From Streptomyces noursei (GTDB taxonomy: Bacteria > Actinomycetota > Actinomycetes > Streptomycetales > Streptomycetaceae), in the NCBI RefSeq assembly GCF_016917755.1, contig NZ_CP070326.1, positions 9,114,001 through 9,178,000 on the forward strand: 64,000 bases of DNA, written 5' to 3'. Every line of letters begins with the position of its first letter. The first letter of the stretch is position 1. The position numbers and the translations under genes are program-made. This document shows, in pieces, positions 42,262 to 51,504 of the stretch. The notes under the pieces are model-generated. The model searched no databases. It saw only the letters and a list, made by a program, of their open reading frames with translations, and was not told the origin of the DNA.

Positions 42262-44676
42262 ATGCCCTGGACCCGACGCCCTCGGCCGCGCACCGCGGGC
42301 GCGGCGGTGGCGGCCGTGCTCCTCGGGAGCGTGCTCACCGCCCCGGCCGCGCACGCCGCCCCCGCCGCGCCGGCCGAACCGCCCGGTGGCCGCCTCACCG
42401 ACCTGGTCAACCCCTTCATCGGCAGCCGGAACGACGGCAACACCTACCCCGGGGCCGCGGTGCCGTTCGGCATGGTGCAGCTCTCCCCCGACACCGGGCA
42501 CACCACCGGCTACGACTACGACGACGACCACATCCGCGGATTCGGCTCGGTGCACATCTCCGGAGTCGGCTGCGGGCTCGGCGGCGACCTGCCGGTCCTG
42601 CCGACCACCGGCGCCGTCACCGAGACCGACGACGCGAAGTACGCCGCGGCCTTCACCCATGACGGCGAGTCCGCCCGCCCGGGCTCCTACCGCGTCCGGC
42701 TGACCTCGTACGGCGGGATCACCGCCGAGCTGACCGCGACCGCCCGCACCGGCCGCCAGCGCTACACCTTCCCGGCCACCGACCGGGCCAATGTGCTGCT
42801 CAACGCCGGCCAGTCGCTGCACCGGACGGTCTCCACCCGCGTCGAGGTGCTGGACTCCCGCACCGTCCGCACCGCGATCACCGGCCGCGGCTTCTGCCAG
42901 GACACCCGGCCGTACACCGTCTACACGGTGACCCGCTTCAACCGGCCGTTCACCGCGTACGGGACGTGGCGCGGCGGCACCGTGACGCCCGGGTCCGGGG
43001 ACTCCACCGGGCCCGGCCGGAACGGCGCCTACGTCCGGTTCGACACCCGCAAGGACCGCGTCGTCGAGGCGACCACCGCCCTGAGCTACGTGGACGCGGC
43101 CGGCGCGGCGCGCAACCTCGCGGCGGAAGGCGGGAGTTCCTTCGACCGGGCGAGGGCGGCGGCGGACGCGGCCTGGGAGCGGCGGCTGGGCCTGGTGCGG
43201 GTCCGCGGCGGCGACCGCACCCTGCGCCGGACCTTCTACTCCTCCCTCTACCGCTCCTTCCTCGCCCCGAACCTCGGCACCGACGTGGACGGCCGCTACA
43301 CCGGCTGGGACCAACGCCCGCACCTGGCACGGGGGTTCACCTATTACCAGAACTGGTCACTGTGGGACACCTACCGCACCCAGACCCAGCTGCTGTCGCT
43401 GCTCGCGCCGCAGGAGGCGCGCGACATGGCGCTGTCGGTGCTGCGCATCGACAAGGAGGGCGGCTGGCTGCCCAAGTGGGGCTACGGCACCGTCGAGACC
43501 AACATCATGACCGGCGACCCGGTGACCCCGTTCCTCACCAACGCCTACCGTCAGGGACTGCTCAAGGGCCACGAGGAGGAGGCGTACACCGCGCTGCGGA
43601 AGAACGCCGACGGGGTGCCGCCGGCCACCTCCCCCGCCGTCGGCCGGGAGGCGAACGCCGCCTACCTCAAGAACGGCTACGCGCCGTACCTCAAGGGCCG
43701 CCCGCACACCAAGCCCGGTGACTCCGACTTCGACCACGGCGCCTCGGCGACGCTGGAGTACGCCCTGTCGGACGCGATGCTGGCGCAGATGGCGCGCGAC
43801 CTGGGCCACCGCGCGGACGCCGCACGGTACGCCGCACGGGCGCTCAACTACCGCACGCTCTTCGACCGTTCCACCGGCTTCTTCCGGGCCCGGGACGCCT
43901 CGGGTGCCTTCGCCGGCCCCGCCGACCCGGCCAAGAGCGAGGGCTTCCACGAGGGCACGGCCTGGCAGTACCAGTGGCTGGTGCCGCAGGACCTGCCGGG
44001 GATGGTGGCGCTGATCGGCGGCAAGGAGAAGGCCACGGCCCGGCTCGACTCCTTCTTCGCCTACCGGCAGTTGCTCGCCGACCCGGCGAGGACGGCCCGC
44101 GAGGTGTGGGTGAACGGCCCCTACGACTACTACAACGCCGACAAGTACAACCCGCAGAACGAACCCGACCTCATCGCCCCGTACACCTATCTCTCCACCG
44201 GGCAGCCCTGGAAGACCACCGACGTGGTGCACGCCGCGCTGACCCTCTTCACCGACACCCCCACCGGGATGACCGGCAACGACGACCTGGGCACCATGTC
44301 GGCGTGGATGGTGCTCTCCTCGATCGGCGTCTTCCCGGTCCAGCCGGGCACCGACACCTGGGGCCTGAGCACCCCGGTCTTCGACCGGGTGGACCTGACC
44401 CTGGACCGCCGGTACTACCCCGCCGGCCACTTCACCGTCCTGGCCCCGGGCACCTCGTCCGCCCACCGCTACGTCCAGGCCGTGCGGCTCGACGGCGCGC
44501 CCCGGGACCGCACCTATCTGACCACCGCCGAGTTGCGCGCCGGTCGTGCTCTGGCGTTCTCCGTGGGCCCGGAGCCGTCCCGCTGGGGCACCGGCGAGGG
44601 GGCGGCCCCGCCGCCGGTGGGGACGCCGGGCGCGCTCGCCGCGGCCCCGCAGCGGCCGGCCGGGGGCGGGCGCTGA
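42262..44676 (+). CDS. secreted GH92 alpha-1,2-mannosidase-like glycosidase
   Basis: 804 aa. Signal peptide ends near AHA (residue 33). The GH92 opening motif VNPFIGSRNDGNTYPGAAVP is followed by FGMVQLSPDT, FGSVHISGVGCG and YQNWSLWDTYRTQTQL. GNDDLGTMSAWMVLSSIGVF near residue 675 is the family active-site region, which carries the catalytic acids with bound calcium. Expected to trim mannose from yeast or glycoprotein N-glycans outside the cell. The CTGGAGG ribosome site is 7 bp upstream. Its LacI-type regulator is not adjacent. Confidence 0.93.
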   Translation: MPWTRRPRPRTAGAAVAAVLLGSVLTAPAAHAAPAAPAEPPGGRLTDLVNPFIGSRNDGNTYPGAAVPFGMVQLSPDTGHTTGYDYDDDHIRGFGSVHISGVGCGLGGDLPVLPTTGAVTETDDAKYAAAFTHDGESARPGSYRVRLTSYGGITAELTATARTGRQRYTFPATDRANVLLNAGQSLHRTVSTRVEVLDSRTVRTAITGRGFCQDTRPYTVYTVTRFNRPFTAYGTWRGGTVTPGSGDSTGPGRNGAYVRFDTRKDRVVEATTALSYVDAAGAARNLAAEGGSSFDRARAAADAAWERRLGLVRVRGGDRTLRRTFYSSLYRSFLAPNLGTDVDGRYTGWDQRPHLARGFTYYQNWSLWDTYRTQTQLLSLLAPQEARDMALSVLRIDKEGGWLPKWGYGTVETNIMTGDPVTPFLTNAYRQGLLKGHEEEAYTALRKNADGVPPATSPAVGREANAAYLKNGYAPYLKGRPHTKPGDSDFDHGASATLEYALSDAMLAQMARDLGHRADAARYAARALNYRTLFDRSTGFFRARDASGAFAGPADPAKSEGFHEGTAWQYQWLVPQDLPGMVALIGGKEKATARLDSFFAYRQLLADPARTAREVWVNGPYDYYNADKYNPQNEPDLIAPYTYLSTGQPWKTTDVVHAALTLFTDTPTGMTGNDDLGTMSAWMVLSSIGVFPVQPGTDTWGLSTPVFDRVDLTLDRRYYPAGHFTVLAPGTSSAHRYVQAVRLDGAPRDRTYLTTAELRAGRALAFSVGPEPSRWGTGEGAAPPPVGTPGALAAAPQRPAGGGR

Positions 44677-44694
44677 ACGCACCGCGGTCAAGCG

Positions 44695-44722
44695 GCGGGA
44701 CCGGGCTCCGGCCCGGTCCCGC
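44695..44722. terminator. strong bidirectional hairpin terminator
   Basis: Perfect 12-bp stem GCGGGACCGGGC/GCCCGGTCCCGC with TCCG loop between convergent GH92 and EF-hand genes. Confidence 0.7.
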
Positions 44723-44725
44723 GAC

Positions 44726-44938
44726 TCAGCCCTGGACCGACGTCCAGAACTCGTCGAAGGACATCAGGCCGTCACCGTCGCTGTCCTTGGCCTTGATGAC
44801 CGCTTCGGCCATCGGGCCGGTGACCAGGTGGTCGCCCATCGCGGCCATCGCGCTCTTGAACTCGTCCGGCGTGACGCGGCCGTCGCCGTCCGCGTCGAAC
44901 TTCGCGAACGTGGCCTTGGCCTGCTCTATGTCTGCCAC
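44726..44938 (-). CDS. two-EF-hand calcium-binding protein
   Basis: 70-aa soluble protein with two canonical EF loops: DADGDGRVTPDEF (residues ~15-27) and DSDGDGLMSFDEF (~52-64), each with acidic ligands at positions 1, 3, 5 and 12. This is the size of the small calmodulin-like proteins (CabD/CalD type) of streptomycetes. GTG 44938 is about 10 bp after GAAGGGG. There is no signal peptide, so it is a cytoplasmic calcium buffer or sensor. Confidence 0.9.
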   Translation of the reverse strand: MADIEQAKATFAKFDADGDGRVTPDEFKSAMAAMGDHLVTGPMAEAVIKAKDSDGDGLMSFDEFWTSVQG

Positions 44939-45020
44939 GGGTGGTGCCCCTTCGTCGTGCCGCAGCCGGTCTCTGTGCCGGAACCGCGAGGTGAACTGAC
45001 CCGCGTACATTAGCGGACCG

Positions 45021-47495
45021 TCAAGAACGCTCCGGGTGTGCCCTACGGCGGGCTCGGGCGAGGTAGAGGGAGGTGCGGCTGCCGGGGGCGGCGGCGACCT
45101 CGGCGGGGGTGCCCGCGGCGACGACCCGGCCGCCCTCCGCGCCGCCGCCGGGGCCCAGGTCGATGACGTGGTCGGCGCCCGCCACCACGCCCATGTCGTG
45201 TTCGACGACCACGACGGTGTTGCCGGCGTCCACCAGGCCGTGCAACTGCCGCAGCAGCACCTCGGTGTCGGCGGGGTGCAGACCGGTGGTGGGTTCGTCG
45301 AGGAGGTAGAGGGTGTGGCCACGGCGGGCCCGCTGGAGTTCGGCGGCGAGTTTGATGCGCTGGGCCTCGCCGCCGGAGAGTTCGGTGGCGGGTTGGCCGA
45401 GCCGCAGATAGCCGAGCCCGACGTCCTGGAGGGTGCGCAGACTGCGGGCGGCGGCGGGCACGTCGGCCAGGAACCCGGCCGCGTCGTCGACGGTCAGACC
45501 CAGGACGTCGGCGACGGTCCGGCCGCGGTAGGTGATCTGGAGGGTCTCGGGGTTGTAGCGGGCGCCGTGGCAGTCGGCGCAGGGGGCGTAGGTGCCGGGC
45601 AGGAAGAGGAGTTCGACGGCGGTGAAGCCCTCGCCCTGGCAGGTCTCGCAGCGGCCGGCGGCGACGTTGAAGGAGAACCGGCCGGCGGTGTAGCCGCGGG
45701 CGCGTGCCTCGTCGGTGGCGGCGAAGACCTTGCGGACGGCGTCGAACAGGCCGGTGTAGGTGGCGAGGTTGGAGCGCGGGGTGCGGCCGATGGGCTTCTG
45801 GTCGACGCGGACCAGCCGGTCGACGGCCTCCAGGCCGGTGGCGGCGGTGAGCCGGGCGCGGGGCGCCGGTCCGGCGTCCTGATCGTCGCTGGTGGTGTCG
45901 TCGGCGTCCGGGCGGGGGTCGGTGGTTCCCAGGTGGTCCTGGACGGCCTCCGCGAGGACCCGGGTGACCAGGGTCGATTTGCCGGACCCGGAGACGCCGG
46001 TGACGGCGGTGAAGACGCCGAGCGGGAAGGCGGCGTCCAGGTCGCGGAGGTTGTGCAGGGTGACGCCGTGCAGGGCCAGGGTGCCGGTGGGCGTGCGCGG
46101 GGTGCGGGCGGGGGGCGGTGCGGCGGCGAACAGGAAGCGGCGGGTGGCGGAGTGCTCGGCGTCCGCGAGGGCGGCGACCGGACCGCTGTGCAGGACCCGG
46201 CCGCCGTGCTCCCCGGCGCGCGGGCCGATGTCCACGATCCAGTCGGCGTGCCGGACCACGTCCATGTCGTGCTCGACGACGAAGAGGGTGTTCCCGGCCT
46301 CCTTGAGGCGGCCGAGCACGGTGAGCAGGGCCTCGGTGTCGGCGGGGTGGAGTCCGGCGGAGGGTTCGTCCAGGACGTAGACCACGCCGAAGAGGCCGGA
46401 GCGCAGCTGGGTGGCGAGGCGGAGGCGCTGGAGTTCGCCGGCGGAGAGGGTGGGCGCGGGTCGGTCCATGCTGAGGTAGCCCAGGCCGAGTTCGGTGAGG
46501 ACCTCGATGCGGGCGACCAGGTCGCGGGCGAGGGCCGGCGCGGGTGCGTCGCCGGGGCGGGCGGCGGTGGGGCGGAGGAGTTCCGCGAGGGCGGCCAGCG
46601 GCAGGCCGGCGAGGGTGGCGATGTCCCGGCCCTCGAAGGTGACCGCCAGCGCCTCGGGGCGCAGTCGGCGCCCGCCGCACACCGGGCAGGGCTCTGCGGT
46701 CATGTACTGGCGGACGCGCTTGCGCAGCGTCTCGCTCTTGGAGTCGGCGAAGGTGTGCAGGACGTAGCGCCGGGCGCTCATGTACTGGCCCTTGTAGGGC
46801 CGTTGGATGCGGCCGGCCTCGCGGACCGGGTGGACGGTGACGACCGGTTGTTCGTCGGTGAACAGGATCCACTCGCGGTCGGCGGGCGGGAGGTCGCGCC
46901 AGGGGCGGTCGATGTCGTGGCCGAGAGTGGCGAGGATGTCGCGGAGGTTCTTGCCCTGCCAGGCACCGGGCCAGGCGGCTACGGCACCGTCACGGATGGA
47001 GCGGGACGCGTCGGGGACGAGGGAGTCCTCGGTGACGCGGTGGACGGTGCCCAGCCCGTGGCACTCCGGGCAGGCGCCGGCGGCGGTGTTGGGCGAGAAG
47101 GCGTCGGAGTCGAGCCGGCCGGTGCTGCCGGCCGGATAGTCGCCGGCGCGGGAGAAGAGCATCCGCAGGGTGTTGGAGAGGGTGGTGACGGTGCCGACCG
47201 AGGAACGGGAGGTGGGCGCGGAGCGGCGCTGCTCCAGGGCGACGGCCGGCGGCAGCCCGCTGATCTCCTCGACCTTGGGGGCACCGACCTGGTGGATCAG
47301 CCGCCGGGCATAGGGGGCGACCGACTCGAAGTAGCGGCGCTGCGCCTCGGCATAGAGGGTGCCGAAGGCCAGCGAGGACTTGCCCGATCCGGACACCCCG
47401 GTGAACGCGACCAGCGCGTCCCTCGGGATGTCCACATCGATACCGCGGAGGTTGTGCTCACGGGCGCCGCGCACCCGGACGTACGAGTCGGTCAT
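45021..47495 (-). CDS. UvrA-like ABC ATPase (UvrA2/DrrC-type)
   Basis: 824 aa, about 120 shorter than canonical UvrA. Two ABC modules: Walker A GVSGSGKSSLAFG with LSAGELQRLRLA and YVLDEPSAGLHPAD, then GVSGSGKSTLV with LSGGEAQRIKLA and YLLDEPTTGLHPAD. Zinc-finger cysteines (CPECHG, CPVCGG, CETCQGEG, CADCHG) remain. It lacks space for the complete UvrB-binding/insertion region, as in UvrA2 and the daunorubicin-resistance protein DrrC, so a DNA-damage or drug-protection role is likelier than core excision repair. GGAGA precedes ATG 47495. Confidence 0.92.
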   Translation of the reverse strand: MTDSYVRVRGAREHNLRGIDVDIPRDALVAFTGVSGSGKSSLAFGTLYAEAQRRYFESVAPYARRLIHQVGAPKVEEISGLPPAVALEQRRSAPTSRSSVGTVTTLSNTLRMLFSRAGDYPAGSTGRLDSDAFSPNTAAGACPECHGLGTVHRVTEDSLVPDASRSIRDGAVAAWPGAWQGKNLRDILATLGHDIDRPWRDLPPADREWILFTDEQPVVTVHPVREAGRIQRPYKGQYMSARRYVLHTFADSKSETLRKRVRQYMTAEPCPVCGGRRLRPEALAVTFEGRDIATLAGLPLAALAELLRPTAARPGDAPAPALARDLVARIEVLTELGLGYLSMDRPAPTLSAGELQRLRLATQLRSGLFGVVYVLDEPSAGLHPADTEALLTVLGRLKEAGNTLFVVEHDMDVVRHADWIVDIGPRAGEHGGRVLHSGPVAALADAEHSATRRFLFAAAPPPARTPRTPTGTLALHGVTLHNLRDLDAAFPLGVFTAVTGVSGSGKSTLVTRVLAEAVQDHLGTTDPRPDADDTTSDDQDAGPAPRARLTAATGLEAVDRLVRVDQKPIGRTPRSNLATYTGLFDAVRKVFAATDEARARGYTAGRFSFNVAAGRCETCQGEGFTAVELLFLPGTYAPCADCHGARYNPETLQITYRGRTVADVLGLTVDDAAGFLADVPAAARSLRTLQDVGLGYLRLGQPATELSGGEAQRIKLAAELQRARRGHTLYLLDEPTTGLHPADTEVLLRQLHGLVDAGNTVVVVEHDMGVVAGADHVIDLGPGGGAEGGRVVAAGTPAEVAAAPGSRTSLYLARARRRAHPERS

Positions 47496-47556
47496 GTCTC
47501 CATGATCGGACACCGTCCGCCGGGGCGGCGGCACCCCTGCGCGGTGGGCGCCACGC

Positions 47557-48840
47557 TCAGCCGGTGGCGGTGGCGGTGGCGGCCCGGACCCGGTCGCGTG
47601 CCTCCTCCCAGGGGACGGGGGTGGCGACCACCGCGCGCAGCGCGCGTATCTGACGCGGTGGCAGGGCACAGGCCAGCACGCCGACGGCCAGGCCGTCGCG
47701 GCCGTAGAGCGCGACGGCGCGGCGGGCTTCCCCGTCCAGGACGGTGGTCTCCACCTCGTCGGCGCCGCTGGTCAGGCCGTATGCCTGGAGCTTGAGGCCG
47801 TACTGGTCGGACCAGAAGTAGGGCACGGGGGCGAACGGTCGGCGCTCCTGCGGCTCTGCGCCCTCCGCCGTGGCCACGGCCCCCTCGGCGGTCAGTTCGG
47901 CGACGAGGTTGCGGGCGGCGGCCATGGCCTGTTCGGTGGCGTTCATCCGGTGCTCGAAGCGGAGCGGGCGACCGTGCCCGGGGTGCTCCCAGCGGGCCAC
48001 GTCGCCCGCGGCGTAGATCCCGGGGGCGGCGGCGCAGTAGGCGTCGCAGCCGAGCCCGTCGGTGGTGTCCAGGGCCGGGTCGGCCAGCCAGCCCACGGCG
48101 GGCTCGGAGCCGATGGCGAGCAGCACCAGGTCCGCGGGGTGCCGGCTGCCGTCGGCCAGTCGGACGCCGCCGACCCGGGCGGCGCTCCCGTCCGCGACGG
48201 TCTCGAACTCGGCCACCTCCCCGGTCACCAGGCGGACGCCGCGGGCCCGGTGCTCCTCGGCGAGGAGTTCCCCGATGCCCGCGCCGACGGCGGCGGCCAT
48301 CGGCACCGGCTCCCGGCCGACGAGGGTGACCTCGTGTCCCAGCTCCCGGGCCACCGCGGCGGCCTCGCAGCCCAGGACGCCGTTGCCGACCACGACCAGG
48401 CGGCGGGCGCCCTCGGACAGCCGGTCGCGCAGCGCCAGCGCGTCGTCCAGGGTGCGCAGGGTGAAGACGCCGACCAGGCCGTCGGCGGCGGGCAGTGTGC
48501 GGGCCGCGACGCCGGTGGCGATGATCACGCCGGCGCAGGCCAGGCGCTCACCCCCGTCGAGGGTGAGGGTGCGGGTGGCGACGTCGAGGCCGGTGGCGCG
48601 GGTGCCGAGCCGCAGATCGAGGCCGAGCGGGGCGAGTTGCTCCTCGGTGCGCAGCAGCAGCTTCGCCGGCTCCCAGGCGCCGTGCAGCAGCTGCTTGGAC
48701 AGCGGCGGCCGGTCGTACGGCAGGTGGGGCTCGTCGCCGATCAGGGTCAGCGGGCCGTCCCAGCCGGCCCGGCGCAGGGCCTCGGCGGCGGTGATCCCGG
48801 CGGCCGAGGCGCCGACGACGGCGATCGGACGGATCGTCAT
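47557..48840 (-). CDS. FAD-dependent ferredoxin reductase
   Basis: 427-aa NAD(P)H-dependent flavoenzyme: FAD motif VVGASAAGITAAEALR at the N-terminus, NAD motif VVVGNGVLGCEAAAVARELG (~145-164), and the AAGDVARWEHP FAD motif near residue 275. C-terminal region (PVPYFWSDQYGLKLQAYG) is typical of putidaredoxin-reductase-like proteins. ATGA overlap with the ferredoxin gene couples the two, forming the electron-transfer chain for the upstream P450. Confidence 0.93.
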   Translation of the reverse strand: MTIRPIAVVGASAAGITAAEALRRAGWDGPLTLIGDEPHLPYDRPPLSKQLLHGAWEPAKLLLRTEEQLAPLGLDLRLGTRATGLDVATRTLTLDGGERLACAGVIIATGVAARTLPAADGLVGVFTLRTLDDALALRDRLSEGARRLVVVGNGVLGCEAAAVARELGHEVTLVGREPVPMAAAVGAGIGELLAEEHRARGVRLVTGEVAEFETVADGSAARVGGVRLADGSRHPADLVLLAIGSEPAVGWLADPALDTTDGLGCDAYCAAAPGIYAAGDVARWEHPGHGRPLRFEHRMNATEQAMAAARNLVAELTAEGAVATAEGAEPQERRPFAPVPYFWSDQYGLKLQAYGLTSGADEVETTVLDGEARRAVALYGRDGLAVGVLACALPPRQIRALRAVVATPVPWEEARDRVRAATATATG

Positions 48841-49031
48841 TCCTGCACCTCGATCACGGCGGCGGGGCAGATGGCTGCCGCCTCGCGGACCGCGGCGTGC
48901 TGCGCGGCGGGCGGCTCGGCGTCGAGGAGGACGACCACGCCGTCCTCGTCACGCTGGTCGAAGACCTCGGGGGCGACCAGCACGCACTGGCCGGCGGCGC
49001 AGCACTTGTCGGCATCAAGGGTGATCTTCAT
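48837..49031 (-). CDS. [3Fe-4S]-type ferredoxin
   Basis: 64 aa. Cysteines Cys10, Cys16 and Cys55 (CCAAGQC and AAICPAA) give the C-x5-C...C-P pattern of the [3Fe-4S] ferredoxins that serve actinobacterial P450s; Ala replaces the fourth cysteine. It lies between the P450 and the reductase, overlapping the latter by 4 bp. Confidence 0.93.
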   Translation of the reverse strand: MKITLDADKCCAAGQCVLVAPEVFDQRDEDGVVVLLDAEPPAAQHAAVREAAAICPAAVIEVQE

Positions 49032-49084
49032 GGTGGTGGCTCCGTGGGTGTTGGTCGGGACGGTGGGACGGTCGGTGCGGCCGG

Positions 49085-50347
49085 TCACCAGGTGACGGGC
49101 AGGGCGTGGCAGCCGTAGATGGCCATGTCCGTGCGGAAGGGGATCTCCTCGACGGGCACGGCGGGCCGCAGGGTGGGGAAGCGGCGGAGCAGGGTGGCTA
49201 TGACGACCTGGAGCTCGACCCGGGCGAGGGCCTGGCCGAGGCACTGGTGGATGCCGTAGCCGAAGGCGACATGGTGCTGGGCGTTGGGCCGGCCGACGTC
49301 GAGGCGGTCGGGGTCGGCGAAGACGCTGTCGTCGCGGTTGGCGGACGGGACGGCCACCACGACGCCCTCGCCGGCGCGGATGAGCGCTCCGCCGATCTCG
49401 ATGTCGGTGGTGGCGACCCGGCGCGGGCCGTTGCGGATGATGCTGTGGAAGCGCAGCAGTTCCTCGACGGCGCCGCGGATCAGCGTCGGGTCCTGGCGGA
49501 GCCGCTCGGCGGAGTCGGGGTCCTGCATCAGCGTCAGGACGCTGAGGCCGATCATGTTGGCGGTGGTCTCGTGCCCGGCGATCAGCAGCAGGGCGGCGAA
49601 GGCGGCGACGTCGTCGTGGTCGATCTCGCCGGTGCGCTGCTGCTCGACGATCAACCGGCCGAGGATGTCGTCGCCCGGCTCCTGCTCCTTGGCGGTGACC
49701 AACGCGTCGAGGTAGTCGCGGAGTTCGCTCCGGGCGGCCTCGCGCTCCTCGTCCGCGATGGTGCGGGAGAGCAGCTTGCCGGTGAGCCGCTGGAAGACCT
49801 CGTGGTCGTCGTAGGGGACGCCGAGCAGCAGGCTGATGACGAGCGAGGGGACGGGCAGGGCGAGCGCCTCGACCAGGTCCACCGGCTCGCCGGCCCGGCG
49901 CTCCATCGCGTCGCACAGCTCGTCGGTCAGGCGCTGGACCTCCGGGCGCAGCGCCTCGACGCGCTTGACCATGAACTCGCGGGTGACCATCCGGCGGAGC
50001 CGGGTGTGCTCCGGCGGATCCATGCGGATGAAGCCGCGGTTCTTGGTGTCGCCGCCGCCTGTCATGCCGCTGAGCGGGTAGCCGTGGAGGGTGGTGTCGG
50101 AGCTGAAGCGGGTGTCGCCGAGGATCGCGCGGATGTCGGCGTAGCGGGTGGCCAGCCAGGCCCAACTGCCGTCGGGGAGCGAGATCTTGGAGATCGGCTC
50201 CTCGGTGCGCAGGGTGCCGAACGCACGGTGCGGGTCCCCCCGCTCCAGCAGGTCGGCGTGCGGCGGCGGTTCGAAGGGGCAGCCGCTCGGGGGTTGGCCG
50301 GGCGGTACCGGGGCGGTGGGGACTGTCGTGTCGATCATCTCGGTCAT
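49085..50347 (-). CDS. cytochrome P450 (CYP105-like)
   Basis: 420-aa soluble class I P450. I-helix LLLIAGHETTANMIG, ExxR in VEELLRFHS, heme loop FGYGIHQCLGQALARVEL with the Cys ligand near residue 363. Early motif MDPPEHTRLRRMVTREFMV (C-helix) is intact. ATG 50347 is chosen since GAGGAG lies 6 bp upstream; ATG 50338 is also in frame. It stands first in a P450-ferredoxin-reductase operon behind a TetR regulator, a layout used for xenobiotic or macrolide oxidation in this family. Confidence 0.93.
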   Translation of the reverse strand: MTEMIDTTVPTAPVPPGQPPSGCPFEPPPHADLLERGDPHRAFGTLRTEEPISKISLPDGSWAWLATRYADIRAILGDTRFSSDTTLHGYPLSGMTGGGDTKNRGFIRMDPPEHTRLRRMVTREFMVKRVEALRPEVQRLTDELCDAMERRAGEPVDLVEALALPVPSLVISLLLGVPYDDHEVFQRLTGKLLSRTIADEEREAARSELRDYLDALVTAKEQEPGDDILGRLIVEQQRTGEIDHDDVAAFAALLLIAGHETTANMIGLSVLTLMQDPDSAERLRQDPTLIRGAVEELLRFHSIIRNGPRRVATTDIEIGGALIRAGEGVVVAVPSANRDDSVFADPDRLDVGRPNAQHHVAFGYGIHQCLGQALARVELQVVIATLLRRFPTLRPAVPVEEIPFRTDMAIYGCHALPVTW

Positions 50348-50359
50348 CTCGCTCCTCGT

Positions 50360-50382
50360 GCGCACACCGATCGGGTGTGCGC
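50360..50382 (-). promoter_or_regulatory. perfect inverted repeat just ahead of the P450 ribosome site
   Basis: GCGCACACC (50360-50368) and GGTGTGCGC (50374-50382) are exact complements with GATCG between them, directly before the P450 Shine-Dalgarno. It may be a TetR operator or a hairpin that hides the ribosome site. A second near-palindrome, GTAAACTTAC, lies at 50410-50419. Confidence 0.55.
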
Positions 50383-50518
50383 CATGAGTCGATCCTTCGC
50401 CTAACAAGCGTAAACTTACATCCGTAATGATCGGGTAAACGTCAGGGGGGTCTCGGCGAAACGTGAGCGACGGAACACCCGCGGCCGTCCGGCGGCGGGT
50501 GTGCACAGGGAGCCGGGT

Positions 50519-51139
50519 TCAGTGCTCCAGCAGCAGTTGGAGGAGCTCCTCCACGAACCCGTCCAGCCGGCTGGTGTCCTTGCGGCTCGGCATGACCTGC
50601 CAGATCATGACCCGGCCGTGCACCGCCGACCACAGCAGATACGGCGCCTCGGCGCGCGAGCCGCGCACCCGCCAGCCGGCCTCCTCGCAGGCGGTCAGCG
50701 CGTGGTGCCAGCTGCGCACCAGCAGCCCGGCCGGGTGCCCGGCGAGCCGCTCGGGGCCGACCGGGGTCTGCCGGGTCTCATACAGCAGGCGGTAGTTCGC
50801 CGGGTGCTCTATGGCATAGCGGCAGTAGGCCCGCAGCTGGGCGCGCAGCCGGTCCACCGGATCGGCGTCGTCGGCCTCCGCGGCGGCGTCGGCCATCGCG
50901 TGCGCCAGCCGCTCGTAGCTGATCTCCAGGGTCGCCCAGACCAGTTCGGTCTTGTCGGCGAAGTGCCGGTAGATGCTCGGCGCGGCGACCCCGGCCTCCC
51001 GGGCCACCGCGCGCAGCGACAGCGCGTCCTCGCTGCCGACCTCCTCCAGGAGGCGCTCGGTGGCCCGCAGCAGCTCCTCCCGCAGGCGCTCGCCCTGTCC
51101 GCGCGGGTTACGGGGCCGGACGGCCGCACTCTCGCTCAC
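50519..51139 (-). CDS. TetR-family transcriptional regulator
   Basis: About 206 aa. The N-terminal TetR domain ends in the HTH LSLRAVAREAGVAAPSIYRH, then an effector domain of mostly helices (ANYRLLYETRQTPVGPERLA). It precedes the P450 cassette on the same strand with a 171-bp gap that contains two inverted repeats, so it probably controls that promoter. Start is uncertain: GTG 51139 fits best; GTG 51193 would add 18 residues. Confidence 0.85.
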   Translation of the reverse strand: MSESAAVRPRNPRGQGERLREELLRATERLLEEVGSEDALSLRAVAREAGVAAPSIYRHFADKTELVWATLEISYERLAHAMADAAAEADDADPVDRLRAQLRAYCRYAIEHPANYRLLYETRQTPVGPERLAGHPAGLLVRSWHHALTACEEAGWRVRGSRAEAPYLLWSAVHGRVMIWQVMPSRKDTSRLDGFVEELLQLLLEH

Positions 51140-51354
51140 TGCCCTCCGGTCCTTTCCTGGCCTGGCCGATCCGGTCGTCGGCGGGGTCGGCACACTTCAT
51201 CAGGGTTTCACACCCCGGCGGCGGACCGTACCGGAGGCGCACAATCCGGTCCGCCCGGCCGCGCGACGGCCTGCCCCCGCCCCGCCCGTCACCGCCCCCC
51301 GCACCAGCCCGTCCGCGCCGGCACCCCAGCTCGGCGCCACCCGGTCGCCCCCCC

Positions 51355-51410
51355 TGTCCGATCCCCCGTGTCCGATCTCCCCTGTCCGATCTCCGCCGGC
51401 CGATCTCCGC
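51355..51410. repeat. four tandem 14-bp repeats
   Basis: Units at 51355, 51369, 51383 and 51397 follow the pattern TGTCCGATCTCCCC with few changes; the last begins CGGCCG. They occupy the non-coding stretch 51140-51504, in which I see no gene apart from a short hairpin (GGTCCGC/GCGGACC, 51450-51467). The repeats mark the left border of the phage-remnant island. Confidence 0.6.
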
Positions 51411-51504
51411 CCGCACATCCCGGCGCCTGCGGGCCCGAGTCGGGACGCGGGTCCGCACCCGCGGACCGGCCTCCGTGAGCAGCGGGACGCACTCGGCCCC
51501 GGCG

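Noticed and set aside
45036..47795. 919-codon plus-strand frame
   Set aside because: Shadow of the UvrA-like gene; repetitive Gly/Ala/Val/Glu text without motifs.
51355..51410. Tandem repeats as a CRISPR array
   Set aside because: Units are contiguous 14-mers without spacers.
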